A DNA stretch of 64,000 nucleotides, from NCBI GenBank assembly GCA_937925645.1, contig CALAMB010000485.1, positions 10,484-74,483 on the forward strand, read 5' to 3'. Positions 42,494-51,600 of the stretch are shown here, in pieces (within the stretch, counting starts at the first letter, position 1; every line of letters starts with the position of its first letter). A program made the position numbers and the translations under genes. The notes beneath the pieces are model-generated. The model did not search any database and was not told where the DNA came from. It was given only the letters and a program-made list of their open reading frames with translations. This stretch comes from an uncultured Acidobacteriota bacterium. Lineage in GTDB: Bacteria > Acidobacteriota > JAAYUB01.

Positions 42494-43804
42494 ATGACCC
42501 TGATTCTCCTGATTTACAACCTGATTCTGGCACTGCTCTTGCCGCCGGCGCTCGTCTACTTTTTCATCCGCCGCCTCATCAAGGGTCGCGCGTTTGCCGG
42601 CGCCGCCGACCGACTGGCCCTCCGGCGGCCGCCCCCGCCTGTCGAGGGACAGACCGCCATTTGGATCCACGCGGTGAGCGTCGGTGAAGTGCTCGCGGTG
42701 GCGCCGCTGGTGGCGCGCATCCGCCGCGACGAGCCGGGCGCCCGGATCTACCTGTCCACCATCACCCCCACCGGCCAGGCCACCGCCCGCAAGACGTTCA
42801 CCGACACCGTCACGCTCTTCTACTGCCCCTACGACCTGTGGTGGCCGGTCCGGCGGGTGATGCGGCGGATCCAGCCCCGCCGGCTGGTGATCGCCGAGAC
42901 GGAGATCTGGCCCACCCTGCTTGCGGCGGCCCGCCGCCAGGGCGTTCCAGTCAGTTTGGTCAACGGCCGCATCTCTGACCGTTCCCTGCCCCGATATCGA
43001 TGCGTGCGCGCGCTCTTGCGCCCCTTCCTTGAGATTCCGGATCACTGGCTCATGCAGACCGAAGAGGACGCGCGCCGCATCCGCGAGCTGGGCGCGCCGG
43101 CCGCACGGGTTCAGGTGGCGGGCAATCTGAAATTCGACTCCCTCCGGCTGATCCAGTCCAACACGGCGCTCGCCGCCGCCATCGGGGCTTGCTGGGGAAC
43201 CGCCCGGCCCCTGGTGCTCCTGTGCGGCAGCACCATGGAAGGCGAGGAGGTCCTCCTAGCCGACCTGCACGTCCGCCTCCGGCCGAGCCGGCCGGAGCTC
43301 CGGCTCCTGGTGGCGCCGCGGCACCCCGAGCGGTTCGGCCGGGCGGCCGACGCGTTCCGGCAGCGCGGCCTGCGCGTGACGCTCCGCTCCCGGTTAATCT
43401 CTGGCGAATTGGCCGGACCGGCGGACGTGGTGATCCTCGACACGCTGGGCGAACTGGCCGGACTCTACACGGCGGCCGACCTGGTGTTCATCGGCGGCAC
43501 CCTGACCCCCACCGGCGGCCACAACGTCCTGGAGCCCGCGGCCGCCGGCCGCCCTATTCTGATCGGTCCGTCCATGGAAAACTTCCGCGAAATCGCCGCG
43601 CTCTTCCGCCAGGCGGATGCCCTGCGACAGGCTGCCGACGCCGCCGATTTCGAACACCAACTCGTCAAGCTACTCGACAACCCGGGTGAGCGCGCCGCCC
43701 TGGGCCGGCGGGCGCTCGAACTGGTCCGGTCGCACCAGGGAGCCACCGACCGATGCTGGGCGCTCATCCGCAACCAGGCGCCAGCGGGGAGCACCGCGTC
43801 ATGA
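42494..43804 (+). CDS. waaA: 3-deoxy-D-manno-octulosonic acid (Kdo) transferase
   Basis: Adds Kdo from CMP-Kdo to the lipid A precursor on the cytoplasmic face of the inner membrane. 436 residues: N-terminal membrane anchor (TLILLIYNLILALLLPPALV), then the GT30 acceptor domain with WIHAVSVGEVLAVAPLVARI, YLSTITPTGQATARKTF, VIAETEIWPTLLAAARR. The donor domain has LLCGSTMEGEEVL, VAPRHPERF and FIGGTLTPTGGHNVLEPAA, all WaaA signatures. It overlaps lpxK by 4 nt. How many Kdo residues it adds cannot be told. Confidence 0.95.
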   Translation: MTLILLIYNLILALLLPPALVYFFIRRLIKGRAFAGAADRLALRRPPPPVEGQTAIWIHAVSVGEVLAVAPLVARIRRDEPGARIYLSTITPTGQATARKTFTDTVTLFYCPYDLWWPVRRVMRRIQPRRLVIAETEIWPTLLAAARRQGVPVSLVNGRISDRSLPRYRCVRALLRPFLEIPDHWLMQTEEDARRIRELGAPAARVQVAGNLKFDSLRLIQSNTALAAAIGACWGTARPLVLLCGSTMEGEEVLLADLHVRLRPSRPELRLLVAPRHPERFGRAADAFRQRGLRVTLRSRLISGELAGPADVVILDTLGELAGLYTAADLVFIGGTLTPTGGHNVLEPAAAGRPILIGPSMENFREIAALFRQADALRQAADAADFEHQLVKLLDNPGERAALGRRALELVRSHQGATDRCWALIRNQAPAGSTAS

Positions 43805-44868
43805 ATCCATACGCTCCACCCGTTGTGCTCACTCCCGTCCTGCGCCCTGCCGCCTGGCTCTACGGCCTGGCCGCGGCGTGGCGCAACCGACGGTATGAGA
43901 CCGGCGCGCGGACAACGGAACAGCTGGCGCACCCGGTGCTTGCGGTGGGCAACCTCACCGTGGGCGGCACCGGCAAGACGCCGGTGACGGCGCACCTGGC
44001 CGCGGAGTTCCAGCGGCGCGGCTGGCGACCGGCGATCCTGAGCCGCGGCTACCGCCGGCGGGGCGAACGCGACGAGGCGGTCGCGGTGGTGTCCGACGGC
44101 ACGACCATCCGCCTCGGTCCCGAGGAGGCAGGCGACGAACCGGTTCTGCTGGCGCGGCGTCTGCCGGGCGTCCCGGTGTTATGCCACCGCCGCCGCGCCG
44201 TCGCCGGCCACTGGGCCGAGGCCAACCTGTCCGTGAACCTCTTCATCCTGGATGACGGTTTTCAGCACCGGGCGCTGCATCGGGACTGCAACCTCCTGCT
44301 TCTCGACGGCGCCGCGCCGCTGGGCAACGGCCGGCTCCTGCCCGCGGGTCCGCTGCGGGAACACGCTCGTGGCATGAGCCGGGCGGACCTGATCCTCCTC
44401 ACCCGATGCGTGGTGCCGGTAGACACGCCGCCGCCGGCCGCGGCGCGCCACGCGCCCGGCGTGCCCGTTTTCTCTTCGGACTTTATTCCGGTCGGTTTGT
44501 CGGATCCGAACGAACAGCCCCTCGGCGGCATCGATGGCCTGCGCAATCAGCGGGCAGTGGCCTTCTGCGGCCTGGCCCGCCCCGAGCCGTTTTTCAGGAT
44601 GCTGGAATCGGCCGGGGTCACGCTCCTCGCGCGCCTGGCCTTCGCCGACCATCAGGTGTACGATTCGGCCGTCCGCGAACGGATTGTCGCGGCCTGCCGG
44701 CGCGAATCGCCCGACGTGCTGCTCACCACGGAGAAGGATCTCGTGAAGCTGCCCGCCGCTGCCTTGCCGTGCCCGTTACGCGCCGTCACCATCGCCGTGC
44801 AGGTTCACCAGCCCGGCTGTCTGGACGCCATCGAGGCCCGGCTGATTCGGCGGCAGCCCGGAAAGTAG
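43801..44868 (+). CDS. lpxK: Tetraacyldisaccharide 4'-kinase
   Basis: ATP-dependent 4'-phosphorylation of the lipid A disaccharide at the inner membrane. 355 residues: amphipathic N-terminal helix, then Walker A in VGNLTVGGTGKTPVTAHLAA, followed by ILSRGYRRRG and the Walker B-type FILDDGFQHRAL. The C-terminal domain ends with VLLTTEKDLVKLP. The ATG lies in an ATGA overlap with waaA; an earlier in-frame ATG within waaA would only lengthen it. Its last 64 nt overlap the convergent SpoIID-type gene. Confidence 0.95.
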   Translation: MNPYAPPVVLTPVLRPAAWLYGLAAAWRNRRYETGARTTEQLAHPVLAVGNLTVGGTGKTPVTAHLAAEFQRRGWRPAILSRGYRRRGERDEAVAVVSDGTTIRLGPEEAGDEPVLLARRLPGVPVLCHRRRAVAGHWAEANLSVNLFILDDGFQHRALHRDCNLLLLDGAAPLGNGRLLPAGPLREHARGMSRADLILLTRCVVPVDTPPPAAARHAPGVPVFSSDFIPVGLSDPNEQPLGGIDGLRNQRAVAFCGLARPEPFFRMLESAGVTLLARLAFADHQVYDSAVRERIVAACRRESPDVLLTTEKDLVKLPAAALPCPLRAVTIAVQVHQPGCLDAIEARLIRRQPGK

Positions 44869-46022
44869 AAATCCAGGATAGCGTCCGCCGTCGCTCCCGC
44901 GCGCGCCATGGCCACCGCCCCGGCCAGGCACAACCCGGCGTTGTGCCCGAAGCCGCGGCCGGTGAACATCAAACGATCGCCTGCCTGCCGAACCTGGAAG
45001 CGGTTGCTGCGAATCAGGTTCCAGCCGAAGGTTCGCCCGCAGGCGATCCGGAACTCCTCCACCGGAATCCGGCGTTCGCCGTGATCGCCCGCCAGCACGA
45101 CCACGGGTGACCGCCCGGGCGGCTCCTCAACCCGGATCTCCGCGGGGGCGAACCATCCGAGAGCCGAACCGATTCGCGACAGGAAATCCGAACCAACCAC
45201 ATCGGCCGTCCAGACCGCGTCGGGGCTTTCCCGGCAGCGATCGCACGGTCGGGCGGGACCGGCGCCTTTCACCCCCGGCCAGATCCACGCGGCGGGCAGC
45301 GGCGCCCCCCCGCAGCAGGCGGAAAACGGCGCCAGGGCCAGCCTGCCGCTCCGGACGAGCACCGCGTCGCGTGTCGGCGCCAGCGTTCGGCTGATCGAAG
45401 CCGCGCCGTTCTCCTCGCCCTGGTACAGCATGCAATGGGTGTTGTCGCACAGGTCACACCCTGTGTCCGCGTGACGCCCGCGCCACCGGAGCGCCTGGGT
45501 GCGCACCGCCGCTGCCAGCGCCTGAATCGCCGCCGGCGGTGCGGCCGTCCCCAACTCCGCCGCGACGACTCCGGCCACATAATCATCGAAGGGCCGGTGC
45601 GCCACGAGCTGGAGCCAGCCGCCGGCGGCCGCGGGTCGGACCGCGACAGATCCGCGAAACACGCGGCGGAATCCGTTCGCCAGCCGGACTTCGATCCGGC
45701 CGTCGGGAGCTGCCGGCGTCACCACCCATCCGCGGCCATCTGCCGGATCCTGTCCGGCCATGACCGCCCGCACCCGCTCGCCGTCCCGGCTGAGCGCAAT
45801 CACCGCTCCCGGTGACAGGACGCGCCCCGGTTCGGCGCCGTCATCCACACTCACGGTCGCCGCATCTACGGCTGCCAGTTCGACCGCCTGCGGTCGGAAC
45901 AAGCCGAGCACATCGATCCGAACGATCGGCGTCGAAGCCCCCGCTTCGCCGCAGAGCGGCGCCGCGCTGAGCAGCACCAGCAGAATGGCTGCCCGGCAGA
46001 CGGGATATTTCAGGCGGTTCAT
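44805..46022 (-). CDS. SpoIID/LytB-type exported protein (peptidoglycan lytic transglycosylase-like)
   Basis: 405 residues with a signal peptide (AAILLVLLSAAPLCGEAGAS). The SpoIID fold is clear: the catalytic-Glu motif YVAGVVAAELGTA, IQALAAAVRTQAL, the Cys cluster CDLCDNTHCMLYQG (zinc-type Cys in characterised SpoIID), LAPFSACCGGAPL, and the C-terminal GRGFGHNAGLCLAGAVAMA ending AILDFYFPG. The residue after the second-site His (GHN) differs from the usual GHG. SpoIID cleaves glycan strands lacking stem peptides; homologues outside endospore formers act in septal wall turnover. Last gene of the six-gene minus-strand operon, ATGA overlap with the PBP-like gene. Confidence 0.88.
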   Translation of the reverse strand: MNRLKYPVCRAAILLVLLSAAPLCGEAGASTPIVRIDVLGLFRPQAVELAAVDAATVSVDDGAEPGRVLSPGAVIALSRDGERVRAVMAGQDPADGRGWVVTPAAPDGRIEVRLANGFRRVFRGSVAVRPAAAGGWLQLVAHRPFDDYVAGVVAAELGTAAPPAAIQALAAAVRTQALRWRGRHADTGCDLCDNTHCMLYQGEENGAASISRTLAPTRDAVLVRSGRLALAPFSACCGGAPLPAAWIWPGVKGAGPARPCDRCRESPDAVWTADVVGSDFLSRIGSALGWFAPAEIRVEEPPGRSPVVVLAGDHGERRIPVEEFRIACGRTFGWNLIRSNRFQVRQAGDRLMFTGRGFGHNAGLCLAGAVAMARAGATADAILDFYFPGCRRISRASMASRQPGW

Positions 46023-46990
46023 GGCCGCATCCGCCGCCACCGGCAGAAATCGCGCAGCACGTCGCCGGCCAGGGGTGCCGCCGTGGTCGCGGCCATCCCG
46101 CGGGGCACGAACAGGGCGACGAACGCCCGGGGCTGTCCGGCCGGCCAGAAGGCGGCAACCATGCACACCTCGTCGGGCCGCCGCCCGGTGGCGTCGCGGT
46201 GCGGCGACTGCGAGGACGAGGTTTTGACCCATAGGTCGTCGGAGCCGAACCGCCGCGAAAGTTCCACGGCGGTGCCGCCCGCGGCCGCCGCCCGCAAGCC
46301 TTTCCGCACGGCCGCCAGGGCGGCCGGATCCCCCATCGGCGGGCCGAGGATCAGCTTGCGCGCACCCGTCCCTGCCGGCCAGTCCACCCGCCGGCCCATC
46401 ACCAGCGCCGCCAGGGCGCGGCTCCATGACTCAAAGGTCAGACTCTGAGCGGTCAGCCGGCCGTCCATGAATGCGTCCGCCCACTGTTTTGCCGTAACCG
46501 GTTCTGCGGCGGAAGCGGACCAGCTGACAGGGAAAAACGGCGCGACGGCTTCCCGGTACTGATCCGGGTTCAAGCGCGGCGTCACACGGCGGAACCATGC
46601 GTTGCAACTCTGCGCCAACGCCTGTTCCAGGTTCAGGCGCCCATGGCCGGGGCCATACCAGCATCGGTGCTGCGGATCCCGCCAGCCTTCGCAGAGAATA
46701 GTTTCGTCCTCGCCGATGTGCCCGCAGACGACCAGCGCATAGGCCAAAAAGGGCTTGACCCACGAACCGGCGGGCACCCGGGTGCCGCCCACGGCGCCTT
46801 CGCCCGCCGGGTACAGCCGGCCTGCTACCAGATCACCCACCAGGGCGTAGGCGCCGGGCTCGCGGACCACGCGGGCGGTCCAGTCATCGGGGGGCGCCCC
46901 GGCCACCGCCACGGCGCCAAGCGCCAAGGCAAAGACAAGGATGGCCTGCCGCCGTCCCTCACGGGGCGGCCAGGTACTCGACACGCTCAT
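46019..46990 (-). CDS. Compact penicillin-binding-protein-like transpeptidase
   Basis: 323 residues. A signal anchor (residues 14-33) is followed at once by a reduced transpeptidase domain. The three active-site motifs can be placed: S76-W-V-K79 (AGSWVKPFLAYAL), S128-C-N130 (LAQSCNAWF) and K256-T-S (WVKTSSSQ) in place of the usual KTG. Spacing between them is shorter than in class B PBPs and no N-terminal pedestal or dimerisation domain is present. It overlaps the SpoIID-type gene by 4 nt and the DUF3352-like gene by 32 nt. D,D-transpeptidase or carboxypeptidase activity is plausible but inferred. Confidence 0.75.
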   Translation of the reverse strand: MSVSSTWPPREGRRQAILVFALALGAVAVAGAPPDDWTARVVREPGAYALVGDLVAGRLYPAGEGAVGGTRVPAGSWVKPFLAYALVVCGHIGEDETILCEGWRDPQHRCWYGPGHGRLNLEQALAQSCNAWFRRVTPRLNPDQYREAVAPFFPVSWSASAAEPVTAKQWADAFMDGRLTAQSLTFESWSRALAALVMGRRVDWPAGTGARKLILGPPMGDPAALAAVRKGLRAAAAGGTAVELSRRFGSDDLWVKTSSSQSPHRDATGRRPDEVCMVAAFWPAGQPRAFVALFVPRGMAATTAAPLAGDVLRDFCRWRRMRP

Positions 46991-48623
46991 AAATCCCGGC
47001 CGGCATCCGCCGCTGGACGAAGCGGATCCGGTCCACCGCCTGGAGCACGCCCAGCAGCGACGGCACCACCCGGCTCATGAAGCGGGGGGCTTCGCCAGAC
47101 GGCTGTTCCGCCGAAGCCTGTCCCATGTCCGCCAGCAACCGGCGGTACTTGTCCCCGGCGACCGCCAGGTTCAGACCGCCCGCGGCGTCCGCGCCGGCGG
47201 CGGTCGCGGCCAGCCGCCGCGCCTCGGCGAGCATCGCGGCGGATGTGGCGATGAGAAGCGTCCCCGGCTCCGGCTCGGCCAGCCACACATCCACCGGCTC
47301 GCGGCAGCGGAACACGCCGGGCTCCGCCTCCGCCCATGCCACCGCCGCCGGATTGGTCAGATAGGCGGCAGCCAGCGTGCGCGTCAGGATCTCCCGGAAC
47401 CGGCCGGCCGACCCGGCCGACTTCTCGCCGATCAGGGCCAGCCCGCCGCCCAGCGTGCTCCAGGTCCGGGTGTTGCCGGCCTGCGGCGCGTCCCAGGTCC
47501 AGCCCATCCGCCACGGCCCGGCGGCGGCCAGATAAACGTCAAGCTCCGCCCCGGCCCCGGCCGCGCCGGCCCAGAGTGTTTCGGCGGAAACGTCAGACGA
47601 TGGCACATCGACGGTCCGTTCGAAGTCGGACGATTCGGCCGCGGCGACTGTGTACGCCGCCCCCCGGTACAACGTGTGCGGTTTGAGTTCGGCCTGCCTT
47701 TCCGCCGGCAGCCGGAGAACGCCCTCCAGGATCAACTGCCGGATGTCGTCCGCCGCCGCCGTCCGACGCGTCGTCCAGAAGGGCGCGGTGACGCCCGGAT
47801 CCGGCGGCGCCGTCGGCGGCGGGAACGCCGCCGGCCCGTCCTTCGCCGTTAGGAAGAGTCGCTCCTCGGTCCAGCCGGCGCCGGCGCGCGCGATCACCAG
47901 CAGCGCCCGGGTGCAGCCGGACCACTCGCCGTCCTCGCCATGGATCCAGTAACGGTGGTAGTACGACGTTTTGCGGATCGCGGCCAGATCCATGTCCAGG
48001 CGCAGCGCGTGCGGCCGCGCAGCAGCCGCTGCCGGAAACGACCAGCCGCCGCCCTCGCGGCGCAGGCGGATCACCTCGCGCAGCAACCGGTCCGAGGTGG
48101 CCAGGTAGACCGTGGCGCCGTCGCGCCACAGTCCGAGGAACACGCCGCCGTCCTCCAGGTAGCGGCCGCGGTAGGCGGTGCCGTCGGCGTCGCGCGCCTC
48201 CAGCGCCACGGCGACCGCGTCGGCAGCCGCCCGGCCGGCCGGACCCGTCTCCACCGCCAGCAGGCCCTCCCGCCGGCCCGGGTCGTACACGGCCAGCACC
48301 GCGCGGCGGGCGTCCAGTTGGCGCAGAAAATCCAGGTCCAGCTCCCGGCCCGCCAGCGCTGACAACATCCCCAGCCGGTCTTCCCATTTCAGGAAGACTC
48401 GCGACCGAATGAACAGCTCCCGGGCCGCCCCCGACTCCCACGTCTTTTTGGCCGCGGAGGCCTCCCACTGGGCCAGCAAGCTGCTCAAGTCAGGGGTGTC
48501 AGCGTACACCATCGCCCCGGCCGGGATGGCCGGCGCCGGCGGACCCGCATCCGCCGAACGTCCGACAGCGCCCATCGCCGCCACCACGCCCAGGATCCCC
48601 ATCAGCCGAACAATGCCTCTCAT
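46959..48623 (-). CDS. Exported DUF3352-like protein
   Basis: 554 residues with a signal peptide (IVRLMGILGVVAAMGAVGRS, then ADA). The mature protein alternates strands and helices (AMVYADTPDLSSLLAQWEAS, ARRAVLAVYDPGR, ATVYLATSDRLLREVIRL, PHALRLDMDLAAIRKT) like DUF3352 proteins. No catalytic motif is visible. ATG 48623 has GAGAGGTGG just upstream, within the 10-nt gap after the giant repeat gene. Fourth gene of the operon. Its architecture resembles the exported protein at 36488-38215. Function not known. Confidence 0.65.
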   Translation of the reverse strand: MRGIVRLMGILGVVAAMGAVGRSADAGPPAPAIPAGAMVYADTPDLSSLLAQWEASAAKKTWESGAARELFIRSRVFLKWEDRLGMLSALAGRELDLDFLRQLDARRAVLAVYDPGRREGLLAVETGPAGRAAADAVAVALEARDADGTAYRGRYLEDGGVFLGLWRDGATVYLATSDRLLREVIRLRREGGGWSFPAAAAARPHALRLDMDLAAIRKTSYYHRYWIHGEDGEWSGCTRALLVIARAGAGWTEERLFLTAKDGPAAFPPPTAPPDPGVTAPFWTTRRTAAADDIRQLILEGVLRLPAERQAELKPHTLYRGAAYTVAAAESSDFERTVDVPSSDVSAETLWAGAAGAGAELDVYLAAAGPWRMGWTWDAPQAGNTRTWSTLGGGLALIGEKSAGSAGRFREILTRTLAAAYLTNPAAVAWAEAEPGVFRCREPVDVWLAEPEPGTLLIATSAAMLAEARRLAATAAGADAAGGLNLAVAGDKYRRLLADMGQASAEQPSGEAPRFMSRVVPSLLGVLQAVDRIRFVQRRMPAGIYERVEYLAAP

Positions 48624-48633
48624 GATCCACCTC

Positions 48634-51600
48634 TCAATTGCTCAGCTGGTGGTCCAGCTGGAAGCGGGCATCCCAGACCCGGCGTTGGCGGGCCTTATCC
48701 TCGAGCAGGACGAACAGCCGGTCGGCCAGGCCCTGCCGCATGGCCGCATCGTACCGCCACGCCAGGGCCCGGAGCCACACGTTTTCCAGCGCCCCACGCA
48801 GGTTCAATCGGTCCAGCATGTTTTCGATCACGACCAGATCGCCCGGGCCGCGGGATTCCCGTGACAGGAACTCGGCCAGGCCGCTCCCCACGTCGTTGCC
48901 GGAACTCGGATTATCCCGGGCCATCAGGTGTTCGTAGTTCAATGCCTCCTGGTTGATGAGCGTGATGGCCGTTCGTTCCAAACCGGAGGGCACGGCCTTC
49001 TGAAGCAGCGGCAACACCGGCTCGCTTTCGGACCGGGTGCGGAACAGCATGGGCAGGTACTTCGCCAGCAAGGCGGTGTTGCCGGCGCTTTCCGCCCGTT
49101 CCGCGAGCCACCGGACCAGCAGGCGCGCGTCGGGATGATCGGCCAGGTCGGCCTCCGCCGCAGGGAAGGCGGCCGGAGCGCCGAACTGGAGCGCATGCAG
49201 GCGTAACGCCAACAGTCGACGGACCTCAGACCAGCCGGTCGCCGGCGGGGTGACCGGCACGCCCCCGGCCAGTTCGGCGGCCCAGGAACGGTCTTTCAAT
49301 CCGTACCGGATGACGGTTTCGATGGTCTCCGTCTTCCGTTCCAGCGGAACGTCGGGCCGGTCCAGGTACGCCAGCAGCCGGGCGAGGGTGACCTGCCGGT
49401 AGTCGGCCGCGAACTGCATCCGGAGGCGGTACCCGTCTGTGGCGGGCGAACCCCGGCCCAACCCCTCGAACACGGCGAGAAACGGCTCCACCTGGTCAAA
49501 CCGGTCATGCTCCACCAGGAAGGCCGTGATCCGACGGGCCATGTCGAGCCGGTCCTCGGCCCGGTTCAGGGCCTCGCGGAAGCGGGCGGCCATCCCCGCC
49601 GCGTCGCCCCGCTCCGCATCGAGGACCGCCAACTGGAACGCTTCTTCGGCCGTGGGATAACGGTCTCTGATGGCTGACAGAACCAACTCCCGCGTCAGCT
49701 CCGCTGCCCGCACATTCCAGCCGAAAGCGCGCAGGAAGCGATCACTCAATTCGCTCCAAGATGTGGTCCCTGCGGGCTGGGACTCGATCCACGTCTGGAA
49801 GGCCTCGGCCGGCGGTGGCCCGCCCGCCGGTTTCTGGCTGTTCAACCAGGTCCACCAACGTCGCCAGTCCGCCGGGGTCAACTGGCCCACCGTCTGCGAC
49901 AGGGTCTCATCGCCGCACAACGTCGCCCGCTGGACGCTCGGATTGTCGCCCGTTTGGATCGGCGGCCCGGCCGCGCCCCATTTTCGCGCCAGGGCGGCCA
50001 GGCGAGCCTCGCGGCCCAACACGCTTTCCTCGGACGCCAGTTCCGCCGCCAGCGCCGCCAGCCGCCCGTCGGCATCCACGACGGCGAAGTTCCGGGTCAA
50101 GAAGTACTTCAGCGCCTCGACGGGCCGCTGATGGCCGCGGACACACCCCTCGATCACCGCCCATCGCTCCGCCGGCGGCAAAGCGAACAGGAGTCCCATC
50201 AGCGTATCGCCGAAAGGACCGTATTCCTCCAGCGCATGTTGGCGGATCATCACTTTCGGCCAAACGTCGCGGAAGCGGACCAGCACCGCGAACCGACGGC
50301 CGATGCCCACGAGTTCCAAACCATCACTGGCCAGGAATCCGGCACCGTCATCGGCGGCCAGCAGATCGAGCAGACGACCGTACGCCGTCGTCACCGCTCC
50401 GGCGTCCTTGCCGGCGGCGGCCAGCCGCAGCCGGTTCCAGGCGTCTTTGAGCGGACGTTCATCCAGCGCCGTCAGCCACTGCAGACACTGCCGCGCCTCG
50501 GCCACCCGGCCCCGGGCCAGCATGCGCTCAAAGAGAACCTCGTACTCAACCCGGCGGTGGTTATTGCGCTCCAGGTCCGCCACCGCCCACGCCGCGCCGG
50601 GCTCGGTTTTGCCCGAGGCCAGAAGCCAGTCGCCGTACCGGGCGGCATACCGGTACCAGTGGGGCGGCATCAGCGCCGTGTCGTCTTCGGCGACCGACTC
50701 CAGCAGGTCGCGCACCGGCACCAGGCGCAAGACGCGGCTGAACGGTTTGTCCGCCGCCAGTTCGCTGCCCGGGCATCCCGCCAGCAACGCGGTGTGGGCG
50801 TCGCGCCAGACCGGGCTCTGGTCCGCGAATACCGTCTGCAGGGACTTAGCGGCCAGCGCATAATCCTGTTTGGCCGCCAGGAATTCCACGAACGTCCCCT
50901 TGTGCCACTGGACGCCGCCGAATCCGGCTCCCAGCTCTGCCAGTCCACCCTGCCGGAACAACAGCTCGAAGTACCGCCACGCCTCCTCCACCCCCGGCTC
51001 GTGTTCCGGATCCTGATAAATCCGGCGCAGCCGTTCCAGCTCCGTCGGGGTTTTGGCCTGGAGCATCTCCAGCCAGGCTTGTTCCGCCCGCAACCGCCGG
51101 TGGTCCCAATCGCCGGGGTCGATCCTGGACAAGAGCAGGTCGTTCAAGGCGGACAACTCCGCCCACATGCCCCGGGCGTACAGGTACTCCCGGATACGCC
51201 AGGGAATGTAGCTCCCCTTGTCGGACCGAACCTTGCCCTGGTAGAGCGGCCCGAGCAGCTCCGTGATCACGCCTTGCTCCGCCGGCCGGATCAGGGCTTC
51301 CAGGGCGCGGTTCTTCAGCGGGCCGTTGAGATACCCGCCCAGCCGCGTCTGAAACTGACGGACCACCGCCTGGCGAGTCTCGGCCGGCAAGGGTTCCTTC
51401 AAGCCGGCGCCGGCCAGCGACAGCCACGCCGCGGCGCGCTCGATCTCGTTCTGACGGACCGCCCCGTCGACGATCGCCAGCAGCCGCTCCGTCAGTTGAG
51501 GCATCCGGCTGGAATTGGCTGCAATGGTCATCAGGTTGTTGCTGTCCAGGTCCCAGGCCAGCGCTTCATCCGGTTTGGCCGTTTGCAAAAACTTGAGGAT

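Noticed and set aside
44805-46022. SpoIID as a sign of endospore formation
   Set aside because: SpoIID/LytB-type proteins occur widely in non-spore-formers; no other sporulation gene is present and LPS genes indicate a diderm.
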